Under the pieces are notes generated by a model. That model saw nothing but the letters and a program-made list of their open reading frames with translations. It was not told the origin of the DNA and did not search any database. Shown here one piece after another: positions 24,750 to 35,884 of a stretch of DNA of 64,000 nt. Position 1 is the stretch's first letter. Each line of letters begins with the position of its first letter. The position numbers and the translations under genes are program-made. The DNA comes from Stictocephala bisonia (Eukaryota > Arthropoda > Insecta > Hemiptera > Membracidae): the NCBI GenBank assembly GCA_035578905.1, contig JAQJVL010000030.1, forward strand, positions 3,881,346 through 3,945,345, read 5' to 3'.

Positions 24750-26940
24750 ATTAGTATTTTTTAACACGTTCAGTTTCTGAAATATTTATACTGCTTACGG
24801 TGTGTGCTGGAATGTGGTTACTTAAAATTTACGATGGTTGGTCTAACCAACCCTATAATGAGTTTTCTAATATTTTGTTAAGTAATAAAAAATAAAGTCA
24901 TTTGGCGTCTTAAAAAAATAAAGCACAAGACATTAATATTTTAAGCTGTATACGGAAACCAAAATATGCAGTTTTTTTCTGCGTTCATACATAAATAAAA
25001 ATCTTTTATTTATATATATACTAACTACCTTTAATATTTGTATATAAATAAGAGGTAGATAGTGTACAAAGTGGTAGAGTGGGTTCTGCGCGTACTGCCT
25101 ACGTCACTCTGGTCACATTTCGTCAAATACACTGTCTTCATAACTATCAGAATAAATTTTAACTAACCCCACTACTTTAATCTTTGATTCAGGTATGGAA
25201 TCGTAAAATTGGTAAATTTTATGTTATCACTTATAGACATCATACTTATTTTAAAAACTACCATAGCAAAAAAGTGAGAACGGACGCTACCAGACAATAA
25301 GCTAACTTTCAAATAGCACTAAGGGTAAACAATTAAATCCATCAGCTGATTGGCATTGGCAGAAATTGTACAAAAACGTCTGCAACAATTTGAAATGATA
25401 TTTAGCGTTCGCCACGGTAAACGTGAATCTTAACAAAATTTAAATCCAAAATCTCCATGTGAAACAGAACAATTTATCATACGGTTCACGCAAAAAAAAG
25501 AGAAGAAAAAAATTAAACTGATGTCAGAAGCTAAAACAAGTGTTTGTGACTTCTTGGGCCAACAAAGGGAACCAACCATCCAGTGTCAAGGCATTGTGAT
25601 GGAGATGAGGTCTGTGATGGATCACCTTGGACACTGAGTGTTGGGGAGCACCGTGGAGGTGGTCGGACCCCGGGGGCGTCACTTCCCGAAACGTTAAACA
25701 TGGATCACTCGGTGGTTGACACCCATGACCACCTTGTGGAGGGCGATAGTGTTCTCTGTAAGGGGAAAACAGTAGAATTGTTCCGTAGGTCCAAGGTGTT
25801 TCTATGTTTGTTTAGAGAATCTTCCGATAGAGTTTAAGCTTCATAAAGGACAATATACATGGAAGCCTCGGTTGAGAACGTTTTGCAAAGAATAAAGTTT
25901 TATACTAAAACAAAGAATAAAGAAACAGAGATCGATTTCTTATCGACGACGCCTCAGTGACAGTTATAAATAGATTATAACTAACGTACATATTTATACG
26001 TCTGCAGTAATAATTACTAGGTTTATCCTCGAGGATTTGGGGGGGGGGGGGATAGAGGAAGGACTGAGAAGATTTGGACCTGCCCTAGAAAACTACTCGA
26101 CAAACATCTATTTCACTATTGGATGCGACCTCTGTTTCTTTTTCTCTGTTATACTATTTACAATGATGTGTAATGTGTGAGGAAAAAGTACATAAGGTTG
26201 TTCTCTAGTAACCATCAACAAACAAGGTTGTTAACAACCATCAACTGTGAAGTGAAAATCATTACATGCTGACCTTTGTGCTTCTGCCTAAAAAAATTAC
26301 ATTATATCACTTTCATCTTATATTAAAATCATCCTGTGAACTAATTGTACATTACCATTGTGTGGCGTAGTTGATATTAAACAGGTCATTTGCGCTACCC
26401 TATCACTATACCACTTCCACCCACTATTACAGTAATAAATACAATCGTGAATGTACAAAAGATCGTTCTACGAGTATTACTATATATTATAAAATTAGAA
26501 TCATAAGAAGGACGAAAATTTTTAAAAAATTAAAAAACTAAAACTGCAGATTTAAGAGAATAACGTAACGTGAATACGCAAGATTTGAGTAAAAAATAAA
26601 ATAAAATAAAATAAATAGGTAGTAGTGGCGAATTAATTATAAAAAAAATCCTCACAAACATCATAGACCCACCCAGACGCAAAGAGATTAACAAAGAAAA
26701 TATTGAGAGGGTAGAACAAGTATTTAGGTGAAAGGATAGTTAGAATGTATTGGAAAAGAAAGTACTTGAGTCTAGAATACAGAAACTGGAGTTAGAATGC
26801 AAGATTTAAACTTATACTTGACATCAAAGAATTGGTAGACAAGTTAGAAATTCCAGAAAGATACATAATAAGAAAGATTCAAATTTTCAAAACGATGAAA
26901 TAAAATTAGTATCAAATAAAAATGTATACATAAGAATTTA
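24750..26940. other. no gene seen; GC-richer patch at 25560-25850
   Basis: 25560-25850 is GC-richer with an 84-codon plus-strand frame of no recognised family; it contains cccgaaacgtt. A G11-type run lies at 26039-26051 and an (AAAAT)n run at 26589-26613. The rest is AT-rich. Confidence 0.4.
26125..26152. repeat. short dispersed repeat (gcgacctctgtttctttt), copy 1
   Basis: Shares gcgacctctgtttctttt with 36839-36866 and, with one change, 54633-54660. The larger copies are preceded by ccttgtcag. The family is unknown. Confidence 0.45.
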
Positions 26941-26941
26941 T

Positions 26942-28535
26942 ATCAAAATCAAAATCAAAATATATTTATTTTGTAGTGGACAATTATACAATTGTATTAC
27001 AATGGTCATGTATAAAAATGATATAACAATTAAAGTTAGGTTGTTATAGCTTAAATTAAATTTCTATTAATTAATAATATTTGTTTACATATTTGTCATT
27101 AATAAAACCTATTGTTCCATTAGAAATTCTTCAACAGTGTAGAAAGCTCCACTTAACAAGAAGTGCTGCAGGGAAGATTTAAATTGCTTTTCGCATATTT
27201 GCTGTTTTATATGGTTAGGCAGTCTATTAAACAACTTAGGGCCTATATTCTGGGGAAGTGAAGCTGTCAACTCCAATCTATGAGATGACTGCCTGTGTTG
27301 ATTACAAAATCTTGTACTATAGTTATGTATATTTGAACCGGTCTGAAATTTTGAAATTTTAAATTTGTAAAATATGATCATTTCATATATGTACAGAGAT
27401 GATAAAGTTAATATTTTAAATGATTTAAAGATTTCTTTACAAGAAGTTCTTCTATTTACACCAGCCATTACGCGGATTGCCCTTTTTTCCAAACGGAACA
27501 CTCGGATTAATGCAGTATGGGACGCAGAGCCCCAGAGAATAATTCCATATCTCAATCTTGATTCTATTAGTGCCATATAAATTAGTTTCATAATGAAAAA
27601 ATTACCATAATTAGAAAAACTATTTAGCAAAAATAATTGTGACGATAATTTTGAACAAATACTGTCTATGTGTGAGGTCCACGTAAAGTGTTGGTCAAAC
27701 GTTAGGCCAAGGTATTTCGTTTCAGTTTGGAATGGAAGCTCAAATTCATTCATAATAATCAACGGATTTGTATCAATAATTCTATAGTTTTTAAAATGTA
27801 TGCAACTGGTTTTAGCTGGATTTACGTGTAGATTATTAATATTTAGGTATTGGAATAAATTAGTGAGTTGAAGATGACTATCTATTTCTAAATCGGCGAG
27901 AGTGTTGTTTTTGATGAGTATAGCCACATCATCAGCATACATTGTTACATTTAAATTGTTCACTGATTTTGTTATACTGTTTGTATATAAGACGAATATA
28001 ATGGGACCTAGGACAGTGCCTTGAGGAATACCGAAATTGATTTCTATATCACTTGAACGCGCGTCCCATACAATTGAACACTTTGAGTCCTTGACATTAA
28101 AAATGATTTGATCCAGTCTAAGGGTATTCCACGTATCCCCAGATTGTAAAGTCTATCGAAGAGTATTTCATGATCGAGACAATCAAATGCCTTCTGCAAA
28201 TCTAAAAAAACACCTACAGCTTTACATTTCTTATCCAAGGCTATAATAGCTTTAGAAATAAAATTAACCATGGCATCTGTTGTATTTTCCCCTGTACAAA
28301 TCCGAATTGTTCTTTACATATTAAGTCATGTTCAGACAAAAAATTTAACAATCTACGCGCAAAAACATGCTCATAAATCTTTGAAAATGTCGAAACATTT
28401 GCAATTGGTCGCCAATTTTCTGGGGAATCACTCTTTCCACTTTTAAATATTGGACGGATTATTGTCTGCTTCAGTTCCTGTGGAAATAAGCCTTCAGAAA
28501 ATGATAAACTCTGAATAATATATAAGCTCTGAGAT
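26942..28535 (-). pseudogene. CR1-superfamily LINE, RT and C-terminal domain, frameshifted
   Basis: Minus-strand translation across three segments gives the RT finger motif WRPIANVSTFSKIYE and QFGF (about 28430-28300), then VFLDLQKAFDCLDHE (about 28210), then GIPQGTVLGPIIF and MYADDVA (28020-27925). The C-terminal domain ends at 27109. Frames change near 28290 and between 28044 and 27963, so the protein is interrupted. There is no N-terminal endonuclease, so the copy is 5' truncated. The 3' end carries a short (TTTTGA)n run (26945-26965 on the minus strand), as is usual for CR1-like elements. The DL-KAFDCLDH and YADD motifs place it in the CR1/L2 group and not in the R2 or RTE groups. It is not likely to be functional. 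Confidence 0.88.
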
Positions 28536-28539
28536 TCTA

Positions 28540-29840
28540 TAAGGAAAATGAGGATACGTTTCTATGCACATATCTTTAGAATGGAGGATATTTAATGAAG
28601 AAACTGTTTATTTAACAATAGAAAATAAACAAGAAGTCTTATACGAATTGAATATTACTGAAAGAATAATTAAATAGTGAAATAATCTTAAAGCAAGGTG
28701 AAGGACTAAACTCAAAACTGATTCAAATAATTTATTCAGCCATTAAATTGTTACAAAACAACAAAACACTTATCAATATAAAAATACATTAATTGTGCAA
28801 TAAATAAAATCATTTAATCATCAAGCAATAAATAGCATCATTGTATTAACTAATAAAAAATAAATAAAAAAACATACAACTAAGTACACCATGAAACAAA
28901 ACGTGGAAACATACCTTAGTATAAGTTTTCACTGCTAGCCCACAGCTACTCATCCAAGCGTGCATGGTCCAGACCAAAACACTCACCCACAGGAAGAAAA
29001 ATGTCTGAAGAAATAAATGAGGCAAAATCTGAAAGAAGGAAATACTATTGGAGAAAACAAAAAGAAGCAACTAGGCAATTAGCAAAAGAGAACAATTGAT
29101 TTATCGTTCCCCAAAGTGGGTTAATTGAAGACAAATTGGTTTTTAACAAAATACAATATAAGTAGGTCATGCACGTGTCAAAATGTGCGGATCCAGCGGC
29201 TAGAGGTTTCTCTATGATCAATTACCGCCGATATTTGATATTTGCAAGCTACAGGAAGTACGCCGATTCGATCATTTCTCTTGGTGGGGTCAATTGAAAT
29301 TCAAAACCAAGTTAAGTTGGAAAAATATTATGTAGGATAGAAACATTCATAATAAAATAATTCGGTAATTTCTTTTGTAATAAACACGGAATTGCAAACA
29401 ACCAAACTTTGAAATCTTCCTTCGAACTCTTCTCTTATCGCTTTATGATGAGTATCGAATTTATATTACTTTTAAAACTACATTAGTAACTATTTTCATG
29501 AGAGCACCTCTTATATATTGTCAATTTGCCTTTCCTTGGCGTCTTCGCCAAAATTTATTATTTTGTTACAGTCAACAATAACCGAACACGATTAAACATA
29601 AAATGAACTTAAAGTTTCCATTTTATTCTTGTTTATACATATAAACAAGCACTGGCACTATTTACAGTTCCAGTGGTAAGCAAAATATAACAGGTTCCAG
29701 ATATTTGTATTATAGCCTGATAGTTATTATGCGATATAAGACAAATGCTATTGAAACATTAAATTACCACTAAGAACTCATTTTTAAAAGTAATATCTGT
29801 ATATATGTAAAAAAATTTATACACACGTAGCCTAATTCAT
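28540..29840. other. AT-rich; GC-richer patch at 29170-29300
   Basis: No gene was recognised. 29170-29300 (cggatccagcggctagagg and onward) is an islet of higher GC without an open frame and may be a noncoding element. Confidence 0.4.
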
Positions 29841-29844
29841 ATTT

Positions 29845-29921
29845 ACTAGAGTCTCGGTTAACCGAATCCCAATTAACCGGATTGCTTTGATTCCATACAA
29901 TTCGGTTAAACGAGATTCTAG
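29845..29921. mobile_element. 77-bp pogo/Tigger-like MITE
   Basis: Inverted ends ACTAGAGTCTCGGTTAACCG (29845-) and its complement with two changes ending at 29921 flank only about 30 bp. The tctcggttaaccgaa form resembles the termini of pogo/Tigger-type Tc1/mariner elements. The target duplication is not clear. Confidence 0.6.
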
Positions 29922-30069
29922 TGTATTTTATATCTTATAAGGGACACTCGCTAATTTATCTGTACAGAAGTATAAAGTAAATAAAAACTACACCGCAAGT
30001 TATCAAGCACACTCATACTATATGGAAGGTGAATGTAAACATTTCAACTTTAATTACAATACCACTACT

Positions 30070-30500
30070 TTAAAATAACTTTTTGAACCGGAGCGTGGGC
30101 GTAACAGCGCCGGGCCGGATACGGCGGGCTAAAATACAATCCAACTCACGGGACAAGACATAAGCGGATGTTATAGAAACAGAATTATGAGCGCTGGAAC
30201 GTATGTTTCTATTAAGGTATTACTTGTGGACTAGATAAATATTGGGTGGCGCGTGACAGGTGGCGGGGCCCCGCCGTGCCACCCCCCCGCGAGAGGCCCC
30301 CGAAATTATTTAAGCCAGAAAGAGAACCACATAAACAAACAATCTGAACCAGACAAAAACTGTTAGCTGGAAGATTTACAGATGTGAGTGGCCAACGTCG
30401 TAAAGTATGCCCTCTGGGCTCACGTAATGAAGATCTGAAGCGAAGCACGCTCGCTGAAGAACGGTAGCGGCGTGGGCGAGTGACACCTCTCCCCTCACAC
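30070..30500. promoter_or_regulatory. GC-rich islet, candidate noncoding element
   Basis: Strong GC enrichment at 30090-30140 and 30240-30310 (ggcggggccccgccgtgcca) and again at 30440-30510. A 78-codon minus frame is present but shows no family features. This is a candidate regulatory islet, supported by composition only. Confidence 0.25.
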
Positions 30501-30681
30501 CTCCCTACTCACTCATTAGGGAGATGTGTGAGCCTCAAGTCCTTAAGGAGATCAGTAAACAACAACTTGTTTAGGTAATTGTTCCCTAATATGTTTTCAG
30601 GCGTTCACAGCTCTCGTTAAATTGCCACTCGGGTGTTTGAAGAGCGTAATTATCTCATCCAAAGGCAACGTTTCGTTTTTA

Positions 30682-30717
30682 TTGCTGTGAACTTCTTCAG
30701 GACAGGTAATTAAATTG
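30682..30717 (-). repeat. hammerhead-like core block, isolated copy
   Basis: The minus strand reads CCTGTCCTGAAGAAG, a 14-nt spacer, then CGAAACGTTGCC. This matches the CTGANGA...GAAAC layout of the blocks in the elements at 6.4 and 33.5 kb. Pairing of the presumed stem II is poor here. Confidence 0.35.
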
Positions 30718-30884
30718 GAATCAACGCAATGTCATCTATTTCTTTTCATGTATTTTTTTTAATTTTTTTTCTTTTTATTGATGCTCTGTGCTTTGTCCAC
30801 ATCTGCAATATTAGATGTTGAAAGTTGTATCAAGTGAACATACACTTTACCAATTTGTAAACTTTCCAGAATTTATGATGATAA

Positions 30885-30980
30885 CCCACCCACCCACCGA
30901 GACATATTTAGTGGAGATGCCCTACTCACCCACCCATATATTTACAATGGGGATGACTCCCACCCACACAGTAGTGATTC
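30885..30980. repeat. small cacccaccca repeat, relative of the 36-bp minisatellite
   Basis: Three loose units (cccacccacccaccgagaca, cacccacccatatatttaca, cccacccacacag) spaced about 37 bp. They resemble the unit at 23931 and 54750. Confidence 0.55.
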
Positions 30981-30999
30981 TACATATCTTATTAAACTT

Positions 31000-31790
31000 A
31001 CAGCAGGTAAATGATAAGTGAATCTTATACAAAAAGATTAATTTCGAGTAGCGATTGAAAAGCACATTTCTTTGATATTAAAATGAAAGATTACGGTATC
31101 ATAGTTACTTCATTCCTTTCAAAGTCAATACTGGAAAAGGAGGTGTTTTTGGACCCCCCTCTTATATTACTTATTGCACTAAAATGTCTATAATCAAGAG
31201 ATTCCATGATAGTATTTGGTCGACTCACATCGTTGGAGGAACTCGGTAAAGGAGATAATAATAATTTTATTCATGAGCGTTAAGAACAGAATAATTGACA
31301 ATAATAAAATATAGCGAATTAAAAAACATAAATATAATAAAAATAAATAAGATTTAAAATAAAACAAATAATATGGGTCTAAAAAGTTACTAAAAGTAAT
31401 ATTTTGTTAAGCTTTACTTTTTATTCGTGTACGTTTTAAAATGGATTGCTCTCAAGCCAGTAACGTAGGAAATTGTTAAATGTTTTTTTCTTTCATTTTT
31501 TTGTGTGATTTGGTAAATAGTTGTGTATTAAACGCCCTATGTATGATGCTTTTTTGTGTAGACTGTAGCGCAATGATTTGGAAAATGATGACTTTTTGAA
31601 TTTCGGTTATTGTGGTTATTTATTTCTTCACTTTTTGGTAAATCAGTTTTTTCATCAACGTGCAAACAGCCTCTATTTAGAGTGCAGTAACTGTTCGGAT
31701 TTTGAGATTTTTGAAGGTTTCGCGACTGTTCCTCAAAAACAGCTATTTATTTATAGCGCAATAGCTAGGGCAATTTTAAGGGGCTTAAAA
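31000..31790. other. AT-rich region, no gene seen
   Basis: No coding or repeat structure was recognised. An 86-codon plus frame at 31578-31838 runs into the SINE and lacks recognisable features. Confidence 0.5.
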
Positions 31791-31796
31791 CATTGT

Positions 31797-32031
31797 ATGG
31801 ACTCCGAACCACGTGGTGTTGGTCTGATTTTCAGCTAAATGAGAAGCTTGGCAATCAGTTTTCTTCACTACACAACATCCGGACACTGTCTACCACATAA
31901 CAGGGACACATCACACTTCCCTAGTAGTGTCCACGTCGATGGCAACCATTGATCGGTCGTCAGTATGGAACCTATCATCTACAATCCCCACAGCACTTTA
32001 TCCCCAAGTAGTAGCCACTAATACCGTCAAT
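31797..32031 (-). repeat. SINE family B, copy 2
   Basis: Minus-strand copy: the tail-side block (ccgaaccacgtggtgttggt) is near 31805 and the head side (gtagtggctactacttgggg type) near 32010. The head is truncated relative to the copy at 17.3 kb. Confidence 0.7.
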
Positions 32032-32179
32032 GCATATTACTTTCACAAGCTCGCAATGACAAAACATCGAAAGAACACATCTACAATCCCCACAGCACTT
32101 TATCCCCAAGTAGTAGCCACTAATACCGTCAATGCATATTACTTTCACAAGCTCGCAATGACAAAACATCGAAAGAACA
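31976..32179. repeat. perfect 102-bp tandem duplication
   Basis: 31976-32077 and 32078-32179 appear identical over 102 bp. The duplicated block includes the head part of SINE copy 2 and 50 bp of adjacent sequence. Being 34 codons long it keeps a frame open. Confidence 0.95.
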
Positions 32180-32710
32180 AACAATTTATTATTTTAGACG
32201 ATTTAGACGTATGAAATTTCATATAAAAGAGAATGTGCGCCTGATTTATTATTACTTCTTACTTCGTATTAAGTCTAAGTTGTACGGGTCTTTCGAAACA
32301 ATAAATTCCTCAACAGAAAATTCCTCATTGTTCTGAACTCTTCCAGTTCACATGTCCATTAATTATTATTTGGCAAGCGGTCAGATAGAGTGTAACACAC
32401 CGGTGCTGGAGTCTCCAGTGGTGATATAAACGAGCTAGCTGGAGGCAGGCGCCTCGCCTCCTACGCTCGACCTCAGGACGACCATAAATCCATCCTGGAG
32501 CGTCACTCCAGCTCCAGCGAGATGCTGGAGGGCAGATATCGTCCGTCTGTCTACTTGACACGTTTTATGGCTCTCATGATGTTTCCAGGGTGCCTTCCTC
32601 CCATTGATAAGTTTCGTTCAGTTGAACCTACTAAGGCTTTGTGCATTTACAACAAGTATCTTATTATTTTACAAATTTGCTGCTTATAATCAGTATATTT
32701 TATATAATTG
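32180..32710. other. no gene seen; GC-richer patch at 32380-32540
   Basis: 32380-32540 (ggaggcaggcgcctcgcctc and onward) is GC-richer, with a partly self-complementary stretch at 32441-32460. No coding evidence. Confidence 0.4.
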
Positions 32711-32713
32711 AAT

Positions 32714-33095
32714 ATATTAGAAGTGCTGTAATCCAGATACTTGGGGCAAAATGTTGTGGATATTGAAGGCGATGGGTTCTATGATCGGTCCTCTTAGTAC
32801 CACCATGGCGTCTGAGAAGTCTTGGGGTGTCGGTATTTGGGTGGTTATCAGGCTCCGGATGTGTACAGAAAATAGAACTGAGCATCAGACTCGTCAGGTA
32901 GTTGAAAATGAGACCAATACTACATGGTTTGGATTCCACGTAAAGCGTAGGTCCCTTAGTTGTCCTGGCTATTAAGGTTTGAGCAACAATCGACTTTAGT
33001 TAATAAAAATGAATTCACTCGTTCATCTACACTCATCACACTCATTCTCCCCTCATATTCACTCATATATGTACGATCGGCGTCTTAATAGGTGG
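32714..33095 (+). repeat. SINE family B body with the family A-type tail
   Basis: The head gtgctgtaatccagatactt at 32717 and the body to ttggattccacgtaaagcg near 32945 match the other family B copies. After an atttagt-type spacer, the 3' tail (ttcactcgttcatctacact, 33015 onward) matches the tail of SINE family A at 24660-24745. Confidence 0.75.
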
Positions 33096-33219
33096 GCAAT
33101 ATATAGGTTATACTTTTAAAATGTATCAAATTCTATACAACCCCTAAATAAGTGATGATATGTGTGATGAAAACAAATAAAAAAAAAAAACAACTTTTCT
33201 TTCAAATTTATTTATTCTT

Positions 33220-33428
33220 AAGACGCCGATCGTCAAGATATAGGCAAATGAGTTTAGATGTCCGAATGCAGTCGTAGTTACAAACTACGATAGATTATTA
33301 AGTGTCATTAATTAATAGCCCAATGACCAACGAACTGCCGTTCTAAAATTTGTCATGACTCTGATAGGATCGAATTAAGAACCTTTACCCCAAAAAGTAA
33401 AGCTTTAGGCAACTACGCTATCTTGATT
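33220..33428 (-). repeat. SINE family A, copy 2
   Basis: On the minus strand, A box TAGCGTAGTTGCC (33420-33408) and B box AATTCGATCCT (33376-33366). The body includes cagagtcatgacaaatttta and the end sequence gacgatcggcgtcttaag near 33220. It faces the tail at 33072-33090 head-on, giving an inverted repeat of about 18 bp across a 130-bp spacer. Confidence 0.75.
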
Positions 33429-33672
33429 GATAAAAATCGTTGGATATTTCCAATGCTACAAGTGCTTAAGAAACAAACATAACGTTTCACCAAGTATAAA
33501 ACTCCTGTCGTCTTCAGGTGTCACTTACTACCTTAGCTTAGATTTACAATTTTTTTTACCTTAACCCAAAGTAATTTAAGGAAACTATGTGCTTACAGAC
33601 TACGGTTGAATGTTAAGAAAATAAATAAAACTTGCTGGAAGCTTTGGAAATCTCCAACAATTTTTACCAATC
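33429..33672. mobile_element. short inverted-repeat element with hammerhead-like core motif (copy 2)
   Basis: The left end gataaaaatcgttggatatt (33432 onward) is the inverted counterpart of aatctccaacaatttttacc ending near 33670. Minus-strand 33522-33481 reads CACCTGAAGACGACAGG, then 12 nt, then TTGGTGAAACGTT. It is shorter than copy 1 at 6402-6843 and shares both the ends and the core block. It abuts the 5' end of SINE A copy 2. Confidence 0.6.
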
Positions 33673-33830
33673 CTGAACGATCCAATGCCAACAGATAACT
33701 TTCATGCACTTTTCTCTTCTATCGTAGCAGCAATTAAGTTTACATTAATGGTGAACAAAAGAGGATACCAAGAAAAAGTCCTGGCGATGCCAAAATACCT
33801 CCTCAACTCAGATTAAATATTCGTTTATGT

Positions 33831-34074
33831 GGTCGGGCCTTAACTGAGCGAAGTGACCTGAGTCAAGTAGCCTGGGTGCCTGAACTGAGCGAAGCACTCC
33901 AGGGAGCCGCCAGAGACGTGCCTTAACTGAGCGAACCGGCGGCCCTCTTTGACTATGAACATTCACATAGCATTTAGGTTAGGTTAGGACTTCGCTCAGT
34001 TAAGGCACGTTTTTGGGGGCCCTTCGAGGGCTTTCGCTCAATTAAGGTAATCTTCGCTCAGTTAATGGGCGACC
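33831..34074. mobile_element. 244-bp MITE with 8-bp target duplication and TTAGG core
   Basis: Flanked by perfect copies of GTTTATGT (33823-33830 and 34075-34082). Terminal inverted repeats start GGTCGGGCC at the left and end GGGCGACC at the right, each followed inward by the motif TTAACTGAGCGAA. Three copies of that motif run directly in the left half (33840, 33882, 33923) and three run inverted in the right half (33990, 34030, 34053); one pair extends to a perfect 20-bp match. The centre holds TTAGGTTAGGTTAGG (33974-33988). An 8-bp duplication fits hAT or Merlin-like transposases; the GG tip favours Merlin weakly. No coding capacity. Confidence 0.85.
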
Positions 34075-34084
34075 GTTTATGTAC

Positions 34085-34860
34085 TCCTCCCTATTGAAAA
34101 GCGAATTGGAATCCACGGAATTTCACATATGAACACTGGTTCAGAAATTAGAACAATACAGAATTGTAAACACACATTCATTATTCATGCTAACGTGGGG
34201 CAATGAATACCTAAGACCTGTTGAATCTGTTTTTATTTCCTATTGTCTAATTAGGCTGTATTTATTTACATAGAGAATCACCCACTGAATAAATTTAGCA
34301 CGGTCATTCACTTTAAGTACTTTGCCAATTTCGTTCCAAATAACTTAATTCGTTCGCAATTCATTTGATAATCTGATATTTGCAACGCATACCATTCTTT
34401 TCGACAGTTACATTAATAAATTAAACTGTTTAATTGATTAGTTTCTTTTCTTATATTTAGTTTTTTCATTCGTGATCAATTTTTGGCTCTCTGACATTTT
34501 GTTATGAATGGACAGATAATTCAATACATATTTTAAAGAATGCGCGTTATTATAATGAATACAGAAGTCCTTCTAAGCCTACTTCTGGCCACTTGATTTT
34601 GACAACGATTCTTGTCCAGAGTTCCATAAAAGTTATAAACAGCTGAAGCCATTCTACTGATTATTTAAGTTGTTTTTTAATAAGACACATAATTAGCATA
34701 AGAAAAGGCATCTGGTATAAAATGAATATTTTGCATTATTAATATTAAACAACAAAAATAATTTTAGTATGAAAAAACAGAAGCAATTTTAATATAAAAA
34801 AACAGTAAACAATTTAATTCACAAAATGTTTTAGTAAGTGACATTTAAGTTTATTTTTTG
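34085..34860. other. AT-rich region, no gene seen
   Basis: No coding or repeat structure was recognised. Confidence 0.55.
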
Positions 34861-34867
34861 TTCAAGA

Positions 34868-35106
34868 ATGTTTTTGTCTAAACGTTTACTGTGGGTTGGA
34901 CACTTCTTAATAAGGGAGGACGAAGGCCTGAAGTTTGGAGGGAAACCCCTGATAGAAGAAGACCTTCTAGACGTCTATGTGAAAGGACTAAGTGCGGATG
35001 GATATGGATAGGATGACGGCCAGGGGAATGATGTGGAAAATGGAAGGAATTGGAGGCAGATCGTTGGCGAGGCCAAATACTACCTTGGCATGGGAGAAAG
35101 TAAATA
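34868..35106 (+). pseudogene. LINE C-terminal fragment (RTE/I-like endonuclease-RT type)
   Basis: The plus-strand frame reads LWVGHFLI, then GKPLIEEDLLDVYVKGL, then GRNWRQIVGEAKYYLGMGES and a stop. This matches the layout RW-GH...RP--RW-D-V--DL...WR-LV-EAK at the extreme C terminus of many invertebrate endonuclease/reverse transcriptases. One stop or frameshift lies in the middle (near 35010). Only about 75 codons remain. Confidence 0.6.
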
Positions 35107-35114
35107 AGCAATAT

Positions 35115-35800
35115 TTTGTCCGTCTAAAAGTATTGAAAACTATGCAAACTTTTTCTGACTAACCAGTTTTCACAATAAATTTTATTTTAGCCAAAGAAGA
35201 ATGGCAACATAAGTATATTCAAAGATGGCTTGTAGAATGATTTGGTGATTCAGCTTGCAGCGCAAGCCAGGCAATTCTCATGATACTTTTCTACCAACCC
35301 AGTCGATGGCTTTGCCTAAAATGACGCAACAAACCATTTTAGGCAACAAACCCCAAAACATTGGGGACAAACAAACCAATGTTTATTTATTTTATTTTTG
35401 TAATTAGCAAAACTGTAATTTAAATATCACACTAATTTAATCTCAAAGACAGATGACTCACAACCCCAAATAATCTTACTTATTTTTATATCTTAAAAAT
35501 GGATTCAGAACATCTTATCATTAGGATCTTCCGTATAATAGAAGGTGCCTCTTCATAATCCCGGTTGGTATGACATCTTAACAACAATAAAAAGTAAAAT
35601 TTAAGTGTTTTCTTATTCAAAAATAAGTGCTTTAAAGTGCTTTAAGAGTCGTCGTCCTGTAATATAACATATTCACAAATACAACCAGCAACCATTTTGA
35701 AGTGAGTAGAAATTTTGTTGATTTTCTTAACGATCGAATCAAATCTAGGGAATCATTAATGTCGGTTATATAATTGCTTAGAAAATATTAAATTGTATTT
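35115..35800. other. AT-rich region, no gene seen
   Basis: No coding or repeat structure was recognised. Confidence 0.5.
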
Positions 35801-35804
35801 CCAG

Positions 35805-35883
35805 TAGTTACATCTGCCCACTACAGTTCGGAACCGATCCAAGAGTGTCCACTAACTACGAGGAAGATTCATCCTATCTACAG
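35805..35883 (+). CDS. candidate internal exon, unrecognised
   Basis: A 79-base stretch of near-even GC is bounded by attgtatttccag (acceptor ending 35804) and CAG/gtaatg (donor at 35884). In the second frame it is open for all 26 codons (starting SYICPLQFGTD and ending EDSSYLQ), while the first frame stops at once. Several codons end in C. Length modulo three is one, so it would have to be phased with unseen neighbours. No family was recognised, and no second exon could be paired with it inside the window. Chance occurrence is quite possible because splice-like sites are common. Confidence 0.22.
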
Positions 35884-35884
35884 G

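Noticed and set aside
25583..25837. 84-codon plus-strand frame in a GC-richer patch
   Set aside because: No recognisable domain, no promoter or splice context; may belong to an unidentified repeat.
27374..27580. Plus-strand 68-codon frame
   Set aside because: Antisense to the minus-strand LINE RT.
30616..30716. Possible exon between ttttcag and ggacag/gtaatt
   Set aside because: No frame is open across the full stretch, and its 3' half is the dispersed CTGAAGA...CGAAACGTT block.
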